NCBI GenBank assembly: GCA_937875545.1
Contig: CALLYE010000144.1
Location: 1 to 41,483 of the forward strand
Length of the DNA stretch: 41,483 nt
Source: DTU078 sp002397345
Lineage (GTDB): Bacteria > Bacillota > Clostridia > Oscillospirales > CAG-272
Direction of reading: 5' to 3'
Each line of letters starts with the position of its first letter. Position 1 is the stretch's first letter. This document shows, in pieces, positions 15,320-23,588 of the stretch. A program made the translations under genes and the position numbers. Under the pieces are notes generated by a model. It ran no database searches and had not been told where the DNA came from. It saw only the letters and a list, made by a program, of their open reading frames with translations.

Positions 15320-16126
15320 TCAGTTGAAAAGCTGTTTTAAGAGGGTCAGCGCATCGGCGACCATCTGTTTCAGGTTTACCGCGGGCGGCGCCGCCTCGAT
15401 GCTCAGGCGCTCGTTATAACCGGCCGCTTTTAAAGCATTTGCAAATTCATTATAATAAACCATGTCGTCGGAGCGCGTGGGAACCGTGCGTCCCTTCGGG
15501 TAGGCGATATGGCAATGAAACAATTTTTCCGGGAATTGCTGAACCTCCGCGGGGGATTGCCCATCGGTGACAACATGGTACAGATCGCAGACGGCGCCGA
15601 TTGCATCGCCGCCCTCATGAGCCATCCGCGCCGCTTCGGGATAATTTGTGACGCTGTTTGTTTCCCGTGAGCACAGCGGCTCAAGGGCTATCTTCACATT
15701 ATTCTGAGCGGCAATTGGCTCTATGACCTGTAGGATGTCTACAAGCTGACGGTGAACCCAGGCGGTGTCCATTCCCTCGCGCACGCGGCGCGAACCGCCG
15801 TTGCCAAACACCACAACCTCGCTGCCCAATTCCGCCGCGACGGGCAGTACCTTTTTCGCGTGTTCGCGGATAGCTGCCAGATCGCGGTCGGGTCCAACCA
15901 GCGGCAGTTCGTGCGGGAACAGCAGGAAATTCGCGCGGCATGGCACATCCGCGTCCGCCAGACGCTTCTTTAAATCGCGCCGATGACCGGCATCAAGCTG
16001 CGGAATCATCGACAGCGGCAACTCTATATAGTCATAGCGGACCTCAAGCACAGCTTCGAAAACCGCTTTGCTTTGCTCATCTTCGCGCAGCAGGAAGTTT
16101 AAATTCGCGCAATAGCCAAATCTCAT
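15320..16126 (-). CDS. Sugar phosphate isomerase/epimerase-like TIM barrel
   Basis: 268-aa protein of the AP endonuclease 2 / xylose isomerase-like superfamily. It begins RFGYCANLNFLL, contains ELGSEVVVFGNGGSRRV, then IALEPLCSRETN with the metal-binding Glu, AVCDLYHVVTDG with Asp and His, FHCHIAYPKGR with His and a C-terminal RLSIEAAPP Glu. All four expected metal ligands appear to be there. It should isomerise, epimerise or dehydrate a sugar acid or inositol derivative. AGGGAGG precedes the ATG. Third gene of the operon starting at 18049, 12 bases after the dehydrogenase. Confidence 0.88.
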   Translation of the reverse strand: MRFGYCANLNFLLREDEQSKAVFEAVLEVRYDYIELPLSMIPQLDAGHRRDLKKRLADADVPCRANFLLFPHELPLVGPDRDLAAIREHAKKVLPVAAELGSEVVVFGNGGSRRVREGMDTAWVHRQLVDILQVIEPIAAQNNVKIALEPLCSRETNSVTNYPEAARMAHEGGDAIGAVCDLYHVVTDGQSPAEVQQFPEKLFHCHIAYPKGRTVPTRSDDMVYYNEFANALKAAGYNERLSIEAAPPAVNLKQMVADALTLLKQLFN

Positions 16127-16138
16127 TGTGCGCCTCCC

Positions 16139-17233
16139 TTATTCTTTTGCGGTCATGCACTCGGCGATAGTCGGGCGGATCTCGAAAATTTCTTTCAAGG
16201 TTACCGGACGACCCAGCGCGGAGGATCGGATCGCAGCCATTGACGTCGCCAGCGTCAGCATTCCTTCGTGAATCGAACACTGAGCCTTGCCCCTGCCTTC
16301 GATTTCCTCTACAAAGTGCTTAAATACCGCGCGCTCGGCGTGAATCAGGTCGTCGGCATCCTCGGGGTTCACACCCACCGACACGATCTCGCCGCCCTCG
16401 GTAATGACATCCGCGGTTTGCTGACCCTGTACCTTGTAGGTATTGATAAGACCCTCGGAGCCGGTGATCGTGCTGAACAAGCCCCCGTTGACGGATTTTG
16501 GCAGACCCCAGTTCATCATTATGTTTCCAAGCGAGCCGTTTTCATATTCGATCGTCATGAAGCAGGAATCGGGCGCTTTCGTTTGGATAGAAGCCAGCGA
16601 AGAGCGGTTTATCGCGTTGACGCGCCACTGCGCGCTTACGCGAACCGGGTCGCACTGGTAATACCAGCGCATCAGGTCGAACAGGTGACACGCCATATCG
16701 ACCATCGGGCCGCCGTTGCCGCGGGCTGCGTCGTGCATCGCAATCTTTGGGCGGGTTTCGCGTATGTCGATGTACTGTATCATCATGTTATTGCCGAAAA
16801 GTCCGCGATCAATGGCGTGTTTGATCGGGCGGAAACCGGAGGTGTTGCGATATTGCATACCGACGCCCAGCACTTTCCCGGTCTGCTTTTGACACTCGTC
16901 CAGAGCCACGCATTTCGCCAGCGACAGATCGAGCGGCTTCTCTGTCAGTACGTGACAGCCGCACCGCATCGCGAACATCGCGATGTCACAATGGTAAAAC
17001 GCCGGTGTGGCGACAATAACGATGTCGGGGCGGCTGTCCATTATAGCCGTTTCCCACTTATCGGTTTTGTTCCGGAAGCCAAACTGGGTATAGGCTTTTT
17101 CAAGTCTGTCGGGCAGTATGTCGCAGACGGTATCCCAAACGATCTCGTCTTTATAGAACCGCTGGAGCATGTTCATATATGTATTGCCCCTGTCGCCCGC
17201 GCCGATGACGGTAACCTTATAATTTTTTTCCAT
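16139..17233 (-). CDS. Gfo/Idh/MocA family NAD(P)-dependent oxidoreductase
   Basis: 364-aa dehydrogenase. An N-terminal Rossmann fold opens with VTVIGAGDRGNTYM, the GxGxxG-type loop, and includes the family signature TEKPLDLSLAKC (EKP, with the catalytic Lys). The C-terminal half has GGPMVDMACHLFDLMRWY, the GGGxxxDxGxHxxDl-type site that holds the substrate and the catalytic His. Substrates in the family are sugars, inositols and sugar amines. The ATG has AGGGAG 7 bases upstream. It sits between two isomerase/epimerase-like genes, a typical arrangement for a catabolic route acting on one polyol or sugar. Specific substrate not visible. Confidence 0.93.
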   Translation of the reverse strand: MEKNYKVTVIGAGDRGNTYMNMLQRFYKDEIVWDTVCDILPDRLEKAYTQFGFRNKTDKWETAIMDSRPDIVIVATPAFYHCDIAMFAMRCGCHVLTEKPLDLSLAKCVALDECQKQTGKVLGVGMQYRNTSGFRPIKHAIDRGLFGNNMMIQYIDIRETRPKIAMHDAARGNGGPMVDMACHLFDLMRWYYQCDPVRVSAQWRVNAINRSSLASIQTKAPDSCFMTIEYENGSLGNIMMNWGLPKSVNGGLFSTITGSEGLINTYKVQGQQTADVITEGGEIVSVGVNPEDADDLIHAERAVFKHFVEEIEGRGKAQCSIHEGMLTLATSMAAIRSSALGRPVTLKEIFEIRPTIAECMTAKE

Positions 17234-17275
17234 TTTAAACTCCCTATTTAAATAAAAATTAAATGATGGTCAAAA

Positions 17276-18049
17276 TTATTGCCCCTCAACAAGCCTTTTT
17301 ATATAAGCATAATTGATCGCAGCGCTCTCGGCGGGGGTCAGGCGCGTTTCGTCCTGCTCGGCGGAGATCCAAAAATCTCTGCCCCGCGATACTGCCCAGC
17401 GGTAAATCGCCGGGAAATCGACCATGCCCGTACCCAGCTCGGAAAACTGGCGGATAGGCTGGAACTCCTTAAAATGGAGCGCCTCGACGCGTTCAATATT
17501 TTCGGATAAAAACTGTACGGGATTGACATTTGCCACAGTGAGCCAGCCGACGTCCGGCACCAGATACACAAGGTCAGGATCAGTTTCCCGCAGCAGCACC
17601 TTCATGCCCGCCATCTGGTTTACCATCTCCCAGTCGTGGTTATGGTAGCAGAGCTTCATGCCGGCGTCGCGGCAGCGGCGTCCGAGATCATTATAGACTT
17701 TTGATTCTTTTTTATAGTCTTCGACGGTTTTCCGACTAAAATTGTTTCCACTCAGATAGATATACGGGCTGCCCAGCGCCTGCGCGAAAGCCACGGTGGC
17801 GTCGAAGGCGGCTAATTGCTGCGCGACGGAAGCGGGATTGAGAAAATCGCCCCCGACATGAACCGCCACGAGCTCGAGATCTGTCTCCGATAACAATTCT
17901 CTGTAATATTCCGGCCGTTCGAGGTAGAGATGGCGCGCGCCAACCTCCACACCGGAATATCCGACAGAGGCGACAGTCCGCCAGATGCTGTCCATCCTGT
18001 CCTTTAAGTCGCCGCCGAATACAATTGTTTGACATGCGATTTTTGCCAT
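17276..18049 (-). CDS. Sugar phosphate isomerase/epimerase-like TIM barrel
   Basis: 257-aa protein of the xylose isomerase-like superfamily, a distant paralogue of the one at 15320-16126. Features: SVGYSGVEVGARHLY near the N-terminus, LCYHNHDWEM with the first His and Glu ligands region, YLVPDVGWLTVANVNP with Asp, VEALHFKEFQP with His, and FWISAEQDET with the final Glu. The YHNHxxE-VPDvGW pattern resembles inosose/sugar epimerases such as IolE/IolI. First gene of a three-gene operon; GGAGG is 9 bases before the ATG and the promoter is at 18188-18216. No transporter or regulator gene is adjacent. Confidence 0.88.
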   Translation of the reverse strand: MAKIACQTIVFGGDLKDRMDSIWRTVASVGYSGVEVGARHLYLERPEYYRELLSETDLELVAVHVGGDFLNPASVAQQLAAFDATVAFAQALGSPYIYLSGNNFSRKTVEDYKKESKVYNDLGRRCRDAGMKLCYHNHDWEMVNQMAGMKVLLRETDPDLVYLVPDVGWLTVANVNPVQFLSENIERVEALHFKEFQPIRQFSELGTGMVDFPAIYRWAVSRGRDFWISAEQDETRLTPAESAAINYAYIKRLVEGQ

Positions 18050-18187
18050 TACAATATTCCTCCTGTCTAAATTGCAGATAATCCCTGTATCCGATGTTTT
18101 CTATAACCATGCTGCCTTTCCGCGCGGCAATTCACGGCACAGCCGCCCCGACGTCCCATCGAACCAGCGGGTAATGATACTAACGCG

Positions 18188-18216
18188 ATTATATACGAAT
18201 CTACACAAATAGTCAA
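18188..18216 (-). promoter_or_regulatory. Sigma-A promoter of the sugar operon
   Basis: Minus strand TTGACT, 17-base spacer, TATAAT. The transcript would have a leader of about 130 nt before the ATG at 18049; I see no convincing operator or riboswitch in that leader. Confidence 0.78.
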
Positions 18217-18228
18217 CACTATTGGTAT

Positions 18229-18259
18229 AATTAACCGGAATTATAACAGCCGGTTAATT
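18229..18259 (-). terminator. Possible hairpin overlapping the helicase stop codon
   Basis: AATTAACCGG (18229-18238) pairs with CCGGTTAATT (18250-18259), 10 bp, loop of 11. It overlaps the last codons of the helicase gene on the minus strand. No clean T-run follows, so the terminator role is uncertain. It ends 13 bases before the next promoter. Confidence 0.4.
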
Positions 18260-19992
18260 TCATCGCATATTTGTTTTCTTGTGGTATATACCCATTGCTC
18301 GTCAAAGTAAAGACCAAGGCTCTTCGAAAATGAATAATAAAGATTTATCTTCTGATAATAAATCTCATAGTCGGAGAGCGTGCGGGACGGCGGCTCCGGT
18401 CTTGACAGGCAGTTCAGCTTAAAGCTGAACACCTCGTCGGCATAAACGATAAACTGTCGCAAAAGCGGCTCGCTGTGCACGTCGAAAGGCAGCTCCATCA
18501 GGCGCCACTGCACTGTTTCAGGCAGTTGATACGACTGGAGCTTGTCCAAAATCAGAATTATATCGCGGATATCTTTTTTGCGATAATAGCCCAAAGACTC
18601 CTCCCTGGTGCTCCAGAGCGCCAGTTTCTCCTTGAGCGGCAGGATATTTATATTCAGGATCGCTTCGCTGGGCCCTACAACCGCCTGAAATATTTCCTCA
18701 TCGGGTGTTCGGAGTTGATTTTCGATGAAGTTGTTATCATCTTCCGTACAAGCCACATAACCGATATCATAAATCCCGATGCGCCCCGCCCGACCCGCGA
18801 TCTGCTTGATTTCTTGCGACGTGAGGACACGGAACTGCTCACCATCGAATTTTTCCAGCTCCGTGAAGATGATCCTCCGGATCGGCAAATTAACGCCCAT
18901 GCCAATGGCGTCTGTTGATAAAAGAATGTCATTTTCGCCGCTCAGGAAAGCGTCATACTGCAGTTTTCTCACCTCAGGCGGCAGGTCGCCGTATATAACG
19001 CTGTTTTTAATCCCCTGATTTACAAAATACCGGGATAAGGAAAGGACTCTTTTTTTTGAAAACGCGATCAGCGCGTCCCCGGGCTCCACTTCGGTGAAAC
19101 GGACGCCGGACTTCTGCGTCTTAAGAGGCACCAGTCTGGAATATTCTTTGATTTCATAATCGTCACCGCAGTCGCGGATCATACGGATAAGCTGCTCCTT
19201 GGCGTTCAGCGCGCCGCAGAGGTGGATTTCGGAGCAGCGGAGACCGAGTACGGCTCTCGTCCAGGCATCGCCGCGTTGTGAATCCGACAGCAGTTGTATC
19301 TCGTCTATCACAGCCATCTCATATGGCCTTCGGATGTCCGCTTTTTCAATCGTGCAACTGGTATGACGCGCCCCCTCCACACGGAGTTCTTCTTCTCCCG
19401 TAAGCAGATTGCAGGGGATGCCTTCGGCGTTCAGCTTTTCGTAATTCTCCAGCGCCAATATCCTCAGCGGGGCAAGATATAGACCGCCGCCGCACTGTTT
19501 AAGACGCTGCAGCGCGTCATACGTTTTCCCCGTGTTTGTCTCGCCCAGATGAAGAAAAAATTTGCGCTTCATTTGTCTGGCTTCCGGATATTCGTCTTTG
19601 GGGTTTTCCGGAAGCAGGCGTTGAAACTCCTCCGCAACGATTTTAGGGATATGGCTGGTTAACAGCACGGAGATGATCCCCGAATCCAGATAAGCCCGGA
19701 AATTTCCCCGAACGATATCGTCGAACCGATAGTTCGCCTTTTTTGTTTCGTTGTAATACGCAAGAAGCCGTTCCGATATTTCCCGCAGCAGCTCCACATA
19801 GCTGTCCATTGTTTGGCGGTATCCATCCGGCTCATGGCAGGACAGCGACTTCAACGCTTTTATCTTATGCCGGACGATGGATTCGATGTGCCACAGCTTG
19901 CCGCTTTTTGTCTCCGACACCTGATTTTTGAATTTCGGAAACTGCTTTTTTATAAACTCATATTCCCGCTGTGCTCTCTGTTCTTTTTTCAT
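18241..19992 (-). CDS. SUV3-like DEAH/DExH-box RNA helicase
   Basis: 583-aa superfamily 2 helicase. Walker A is GETNTGKT (about 150-157), motif II DEIQ (about 230-233), motif III-like HLCGALNA, a helicase C domain with LLSTDAIGMGVNLPIRRIIF and motif VI QIAGRAGR. The GETNTGKT, DEIQ and LCG combination is that of SUPV3L1/Suv3, the helicase of the mitochondrial degradosome, and of its bacterial relatives; it should unwind structured or double-stranded RNA. Residues before 140 are helical and lack motifs. The start at 19992 (MKKEQRAQ) has GGAAGTG in front; another at 20019 has AAGGT. It is transcribed divergently from the polyamine operon, with 125 bases to that promoter. Confidence 0.9.
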   Translation of the reverse strand: MKKEQRAQREYEFIKKQFPKFKNQVSETKSGKLWHIESIVRHKIKALKSLSCHEPDGYRQTMDSYVELLREISERLLAYYNETKKANYRFDDIVRGNFRAYLDSGIISVLLTSHIPKIVAEEFQRLLPENPKDEYPEARQMKRKFFLHLGETNTGKTYDALQRLKQCGGGLYLAPLRILALENYEKLNAEGIPCNLLTGEEELRVEGARHTSCTIEKADIRRPYEMAVIDEIQLLSDSQRGDAWTRAVLGLRCSEIHLCGALNAKEQLIRMIRDCGDDYEIKEYSRLVPLKTQKSGVRFTEVEPGDALIAFSKKRVLSLSRYFVNQGIKNSVIYGDLPPEVRKLQYDAFLSGENDILLSTDAIGMGVNLPIRRIIFTELEKFDGEQFRVLTSQEIKQIAGRAGRIGIYDIGYVACTEDDNNFIENQLRTPDEEIFQAVVGPSEAILNINILPLKEKLALWSTREESLGYYRKKDIRDIILILDKLQSYQLPETVQWRLMELPFDVHSEPLLRQFIVYADEVFSFKLNCLSRPEPPSRTLSDYEIYYQKINLYYSFSKSLGLYFDEQWVYTTRKQICDEINRLL

Positions 19993-20117
19993 GGTACATT
20001 CACTTCCGATAATATGCATATAATATACCTTAGTATTGTCTGCCGCAAGGGTAAATATATAAATATATAATTGCACAAATATAAAAATGTACAATATTAT
20101 TTAACAAATAAAACCTA

Positions 20118-20146
20118 TTGACAAAAAAGCAAGTATACGATATAAT
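20118..20146 (+). promoter_or_regulatory. Perfect consensus sigma-A promoter of the polyamine operon
   Basis: TTGACA, exactly 17 bases, TATAAT. Transcription should start at about 20153, giving an untranslated leader of about 345 nt before speD. Confidence 0.92.
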
Positions 20147-20152
20147 GCTAAA

Positions 20153-20450
20153 AGTTTCGTGTCAAACAGGAACTACTTGACCGCTCATATAAGAGTCGAG
20201 GCCATACGGACAGCCGGGTCAACTGCCGAACAGTGGTGAAAACCACGTTATTGATTGCGTTAAAAGCGCAAATTTTATAAGTTGGTTACTTCATAACCAA
20301 AACGTGTACCAAGATGCACACACTTGTGAAACGGTCAATAAGAGTAGTAAAAGTAGTTCTTGCTATATAGACTCTAAAACTGAAATGAAAATAAATAAAA
20401 GCAGAATCCTGTAATTCTGTAATAAATAAATTTCTTTATTTGACTTTTCG
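20153..20450 (+). promoter_or_regulatory. Structured leader RNA before speD, unrecognised class
   Basis: About 300 nt of untranslated leader with extensive complementarity. Long-range helix P1: 20167-20178 (CAGGAACTACTT) with 20351-20362, 12 bp with one G-U. Continuation: 20179-20183 (GACCG) with 20332-20336. Inside are local hairpins: 20207-20213/20223-20228 (CGG-A-CAG/CTGCCG, loop CCGGGTCAA); 20233-20237/20242-20246 with a GAAA tetraloop; 20255-20259/20267-20271; 20282-20288/20294-20300 (TTGGTTA/TAACCAA). The 5' segment TTGACC (20177-20182) can also pair with GGTCAA (20217-20222) in the first hairpin loop, a pseudoknot that excludes part of the 3' pairing. Further on, CTGTAAT occurs twice (20409-20415, 20417-20423), each able to pair with ATTACGG of the terminator. 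The layout is that of a metabolite-sensing attenuator. It lacks the signatures I know for lysine, SAM, T-box, cobalamin and guanidine leaders. Ligand unknown; polyamine, arginine or SAM are inferred candidates. Confidence 0.72.
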
Positions 20451-20490
20451 GCTGCATTACGGTATACCGTAATGCAGCTTTCTTATTTTT
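20451..20490 (+). terminator. Intrinsic terminator (attenuator) directly before speD
   Basis: GCTGCATTACGG and CCGTAATGCAGC form a perfect 12-bp stem with a TATA loop (20451-20478), followed by TTTCTTATTTTT. The speD ribosome site GGAGG begins at 20491, one base later. A terminator placed here must be escaped for the operon to be expressed, so it controls read-through rather than ending a transcript. The ATTACGG in its left arm can be sequestered by either CTGTAAT copy upstream. Confidence 0.88.
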
Positions 20491-20499
20491 GGAGGTTTT

Positions 20500-21264
20500 A
20501 TGGATAATAAAATGAGGCTTTATGGATTTAACAATCTTACAAAATCGCTTAGCTTTAATATTTATGATGTCTGTTATGCAAAAACAGAGCGTGAACAAAA
20601 AGATTATATTGCTTATATCGATGAGCAGTATAATTCCGAAAGGCTGACAAACATCTTATATAAACTGACCGAAATGATCGGCGCGACAGTGTTAAACGTA
20701 TCAAAACAAGATTATGAACCGCAGGGCGCAAGTGTAACCTTTTTGATAGCGGAAGAAAGAATGATGCACAACCGCAGCGGCGATACTGTGGTGGCGCATC
20801 TGGACAAAAGCCATGTGACAGTCCATACCTACCCTGAATATCATCCTGAAAATTCCATAGCTACTTTCAGGGTAGATATAGATGTGGCGACCTGCGGCGA
20901 AATAACACCTCTGTCCACGCTTGATTTTTTGCTCTCAAGCTTCGATTCCGACATTATTACCCTCGATTACAGAGTGAGAGGTTTTACACGCGACTTTGAC
21001 GGCAAAAAGCTGTTTATGGATCATGATATTACCTCTATACAGAATTATATAGATCCGAATATACTCCAAAATTATGACGCTATTGATGTCAATGTGTACC
21101 AGTCGAATATTTTTCACACAAAAATGCTAATCAAAGAAGTCAATTTGCAAAACTATCTGTTTAACGCCGATGTTTATGAATTGGCTCCGCGGACAAGACT
21201 TAGTATTACAGATAATTTACGCCGTGAGATGATAGAGATTTTCAGCGGTGTCAATGTTTATTAA
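20500..21264 (+). CDS. speD: S-adenosylmethionine decarboxylase proenzyme, E. coli type
   Basis: Decarboxylates SAM to give the aminopropyl donor for spermidine. 254 aa, close to the 264-aa E. coli class 1a enzyme and about twice the Bacillus/Thermotoga class 1b form. Self-cleavage would occur before Ser104 in HLDKSHVTVHTYPE, turning Ser into the pyruvoyl cofactor; this motif is intact. GGAGG lies 4 bases before the ATG, preceded immediately by the attenuator. First gene of the operon; TTG of speA follows 15 bases after its stop. Confidence 0.96.
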   Translation: MDNKMRLYGFNNLTKSLSFNIYDVCYAKTEREQKDYIAYIDEQYNSERLTNILYKLTEMIGATVLNVSKQDYEPQGASVTFLIAEERMMHNRSGDTVVAHLDKSHVTVHTYPEYHPENSIATFRVDIDVATCGEITPLSTLDFLLSSFDSDIITLDYRVRGFTRDFDGKKLFMDHDITSIQNYIDPNILQNYDAIDVNVYQSNIFHTKMLIKEVNLQNYLFNADVYELAPRTRLSITDNLRREMIEIFSGVNVY

Positions 21265-21279
21265 ACAGGGGGAATTAAT

Positions 21280-22731
21280 TTGAGGAACCAACACCGCGCT
21301 CCTATTTTCGAAGCACTTGAAAATTTTAAAACAATGCGTATCGTGCCGTTTGATGTACCGGGACATAAAAGAGGGAAAGGCAATTATGATTTAACAAGGT
21401 TTTTGGGCGAAAACTGCCTCAGCGTCGACGTTAACTCTATGAAACCGCTCGATAACCTTTGCCACCCCACCGGCGTCATTAAAGAAGCGGAAGAGCTTGC
21501 CGCCGAAGCTTTCGGCGCGGCAGCGGCGTTTTTTATGGTCGGCGGCACTACCTCGTCTGTTCAGGCAATGATTTTGTCTGTCGTTAAAAAAGGCGATAAA
21601 ATTATACTGCCGCGGAATGTTCACCGCAGCGTTATCAATGCCCTGATTTTGTGCGGCGCGGTACCCATTTATATCAATCCCCAAATAGATGAAAGACTTG
21701 GCATTTCTCTTGGAATGGGCATAACCGATGTGAAAAATACTATTATAGAAAATCCCGATGCGAAGGCTATTTTAGTCAACAACCCAACATACTACGGCAT
21801 TTGTTCAGATATAAAAGAGATCACCCGTTTGGCGCACCAGAATAATATGATGGTGCTGGCGGACGAGGCTCACGGAACCCATTTATATTTCGGTGATAAA
21901 CTGCCGGTTCCGGCGATGGCGGTCGGAGCGGATATGGCTTCCGTCAGCATGCATAAATCCGGCGGATCATTGACGCAAAGCTCATTTTTATTATGCGGCA
22001 AAAATGTGAACGCCAATTATGTCAGGCAAATAATCAATTTGACCCAAACCACAAGCGGTTCCTATCTGCTTCTTTCAAGCCTTGACATCTCGCGAAGGAA
22101 TCTTGCGCTGAATGGCAAGGAAATATTCGGTTATGTTTCGGAGCTGACCGGATATGCCAGGGAAGAAATTAACTCAATCGGTGATTATGATGCTTTTAGT
22201 ACAGAAATGATTAACGGCGACAGCATTTACGATTTTGATACGACAAAGCTATCGGTTAACACGTTAAATATAGGGCTCGCCGGCATAGAGGTTTATGATT
22301 TATTACGGGATGAGTATGATATACAGATCGAGTTCGGTGATTTAGGCAATATTTTAGCCTATGTATCCGTTGGCGACAGCCAGAAAAACATAGAAAGATT
22401 AATTGGAGCGCTGTCAGAGATCCGACGCATTTACAAAAAGGAAAAATCAAGCCTCATGCAATACGAATATATTAATCCTGTTGTTGAGATGACGCCGCGG
22501 AAAGCGTTTTATGCTGATAAAAAAAGCGTTCCGCTTGATAAAGCGGCGGGCGAAATTTGCTGCGAATTTGTTATGTGCTATCCGCCGGGTATTCCTATTT
22601 TAGCGCCGGGGGAAAGAGTCACAAAAGAAATTGTGGACTATATCATTTATGCAAAAGAAAAAGGCTGTTCTGTGACAGGCCCGGAGGATATGCGTATAGA
22701 GCGCTTGAATATTTTACAAGGAGAAGATTAA
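21280..22731 (+). CDS. speA: PLP-dependent arginine decarboxylase (Orn/Lys/Arg family)
   Basis: 483-aa fold-type I decarboxylase of the short, Bacillus-SpeA group, which lacks the N-terminal wing domain of the inducible enterobacterial enzymes. FDVPGHKRGKG at 24-34, GGTTSSVQAMI at 88-98 for phosphate binding, DEAHGTH (195-201) with the PLP Asp, and Lys226 in SMHKSGGSLTQ. Arginine is the likely substrate because agmatinase is encoded two genes on; lysine or ornithine cannot be excluded by motif. The start is TTG at 21280 with AGGGGG 6 bases upstream. It overlaps speE by one base (TAATG). Confidence 0.93.
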   Translation: MRNQHRAPIFEALENFKTMRIVPFDVPGHKRGKGNYDLTRFLGENCLSVDVNSMKPLDNLCHPTGVIKEAEELAAEAFGAAAAFFMVGGTTSSVQAMILSVVKKGDKIILPRNVHRSVINALILCGAVPIYINPQIDERLGISLGMGITDVKNTIIENPDAKAILVNNPTYYGICSDIKEITRLAHQNNMMVLADEAHGTHLYFGDKLPVPAMAVGADMASVSMHKSGGSLTQSSFLLCGKNVNANYVRQIINLTQTTSGSYLLLSSLDISRRNLALNGKEIFGYVSELTGYAREEINSIGDYDAFSTEMINGDSIYDFDTTKLSVNTLNIGLAGIEVYDLLRDEYDIQIEFGDLGNILAYVSVGDSQKNIERLIGALSEIRRIYKKEKSSLMQYEYINPVVEMTPRKAFYADKKSVPLDKAAGEICCEFVMCYPPGIPILAPGERVTKEIVDYIIYAKEKGCSVTGPEDMRIERLNILQGED

Positions 22732-23588
22732 TGGAACTTTGGTACAGCGAAAACCATACGGATAATGTCAAACTATCCATAAAGGTTGATAAACAATTAT
22801 ATAGCGGAAAAAGTGAGTTTCAGCAAATCGATGTTTTCGCGTCGCCGGAATATGGAAGATTTTTAACGTTAGACGGATTTATGATGCTGACCGAAAAGGA
22901 CGAATTTATTTATCATGAAATGATAACCCATGTACCGATGGCGGTTCATAAAAACCCTGAAAATGTGCTGGTGATCGGCGCCGGCGACGGCGGCGTTATC
23001 AGAGAGTTGACAAGATATGACTGCGTGCAAAATATTGATTTGGTTGAAATCGATAAAATGGTGGTTGAGGTCTGCAAAGAATTTTTGCCGCAAACCGCGT
23101 GTAAATTTGATGATCCCCGCGTTAATATTTTTTATCAGGACGGACTTAAATTTATTCGCGGCTGTCAAAATAAATACGATGTGATTATTGTGGATTCCAC
23201 CGACCCGTTCGGCCCGGGCGAGGGATTGTTCACTAAAGAATTCTACGGCAACTGCTATAAGGCGTTAAAAGAGGAGGGCATAATGGTCAATCAGCATGAA
23301 AGCCCTTTTTATGAAAATGACGCGTTGGCTATGAAGCGGGCGCATACGAGGATTGTAAAATCATTCCCGATCTGCCGGGTTTATCAAGCGCATATCCCGA
23401 CCTATCCGTCCGGTCACTGGCTTTTCGGCTTCGCTTCAAAACATTATCACCCGGTAAAAGATTTAAATACCGGCTGGAACAATCTTAATATACAAACACG
23501 CTATTACAACACCAATCTTCATAAAGGAGCGTTTTACCTTCCTACTTATGTAGAAAAGCTGTTAAAAGAGTGTGAAAACGATGAATAA
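22731..23588 (+). CDS. speE: Spermidine synthase (polyamine aminopropyltransferase)
   Basis: Transfers the aminopropyl group of decarboxylated SAM to putrescine. 285 aa, normal length. ELWYSENHTDNVKLSIKV at the N-terminus, QQIDVFASPEYGRFLTLDGFMMLTEKDEFIYHEM (key elements QxIxV, GxxLxLDG, DEfxYHEM), the nucleotide site VLVIGAGDGGVIREL, DLVEID and IIVDSTDPFGPGEGLF with the catalytic Asp. The start at 22731 overlaps the speA stop, with AAGGAGA 6 bases in front; an open frame begins upstream but lies inside speA. Confidence 0.95.
   Translation: MELWYSENHTDNVKLSIKVDKQLYSGKSEFQQIDVFASPEYGRFLTLDGFMMLTEKDEFIYHEMITHVPMAVHKNPENVLVIGAGDGGVIRELTRYDCVQNIDLVEIDKMVVEVCKEFLPQTACKFDDPRVNIFYQDGLKFIRGCQNKYDVIIVDSTDPFGPGEGLFTKEFYGNCYKALKEEGIMVNQHESPFYENDALAMKRAHTRIVKSFPICRVYQAHIPTYPSGHWLFGFASKHYHPVKDLNTGWNNLNIQTRYYNTNLHKGAFYLPTYVEKLLKECENDE

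Noticed and set aside
16268..17251. Open frame of 327 codons antisense to the Gfo/Idh/MocA gene
   Set aside because: Same reasoning: mirror of a motif-complete gene, biased composition, no ribosome site.
20314..20370. 18-codon frame (starting MHTLVKRS) in the speD leader as an attenuation peptide
   Set aside because: There is no ribosome site before it and it overlaps the pairing strands 20332-20362. A second tiny frame at 20388 (MKINKSRIL) also lacks one, though a peptide-stalling mechanism is not formally excluded.
20153..20450. Lysine riboswitch, SAM riboswitch or T-box identity for the leader
   Set aside because: The lysine AGAGGTGCG-type core, the SAM GGGACTGGCCC-type core and the T-box TGGNACCGCG sequence are not present.
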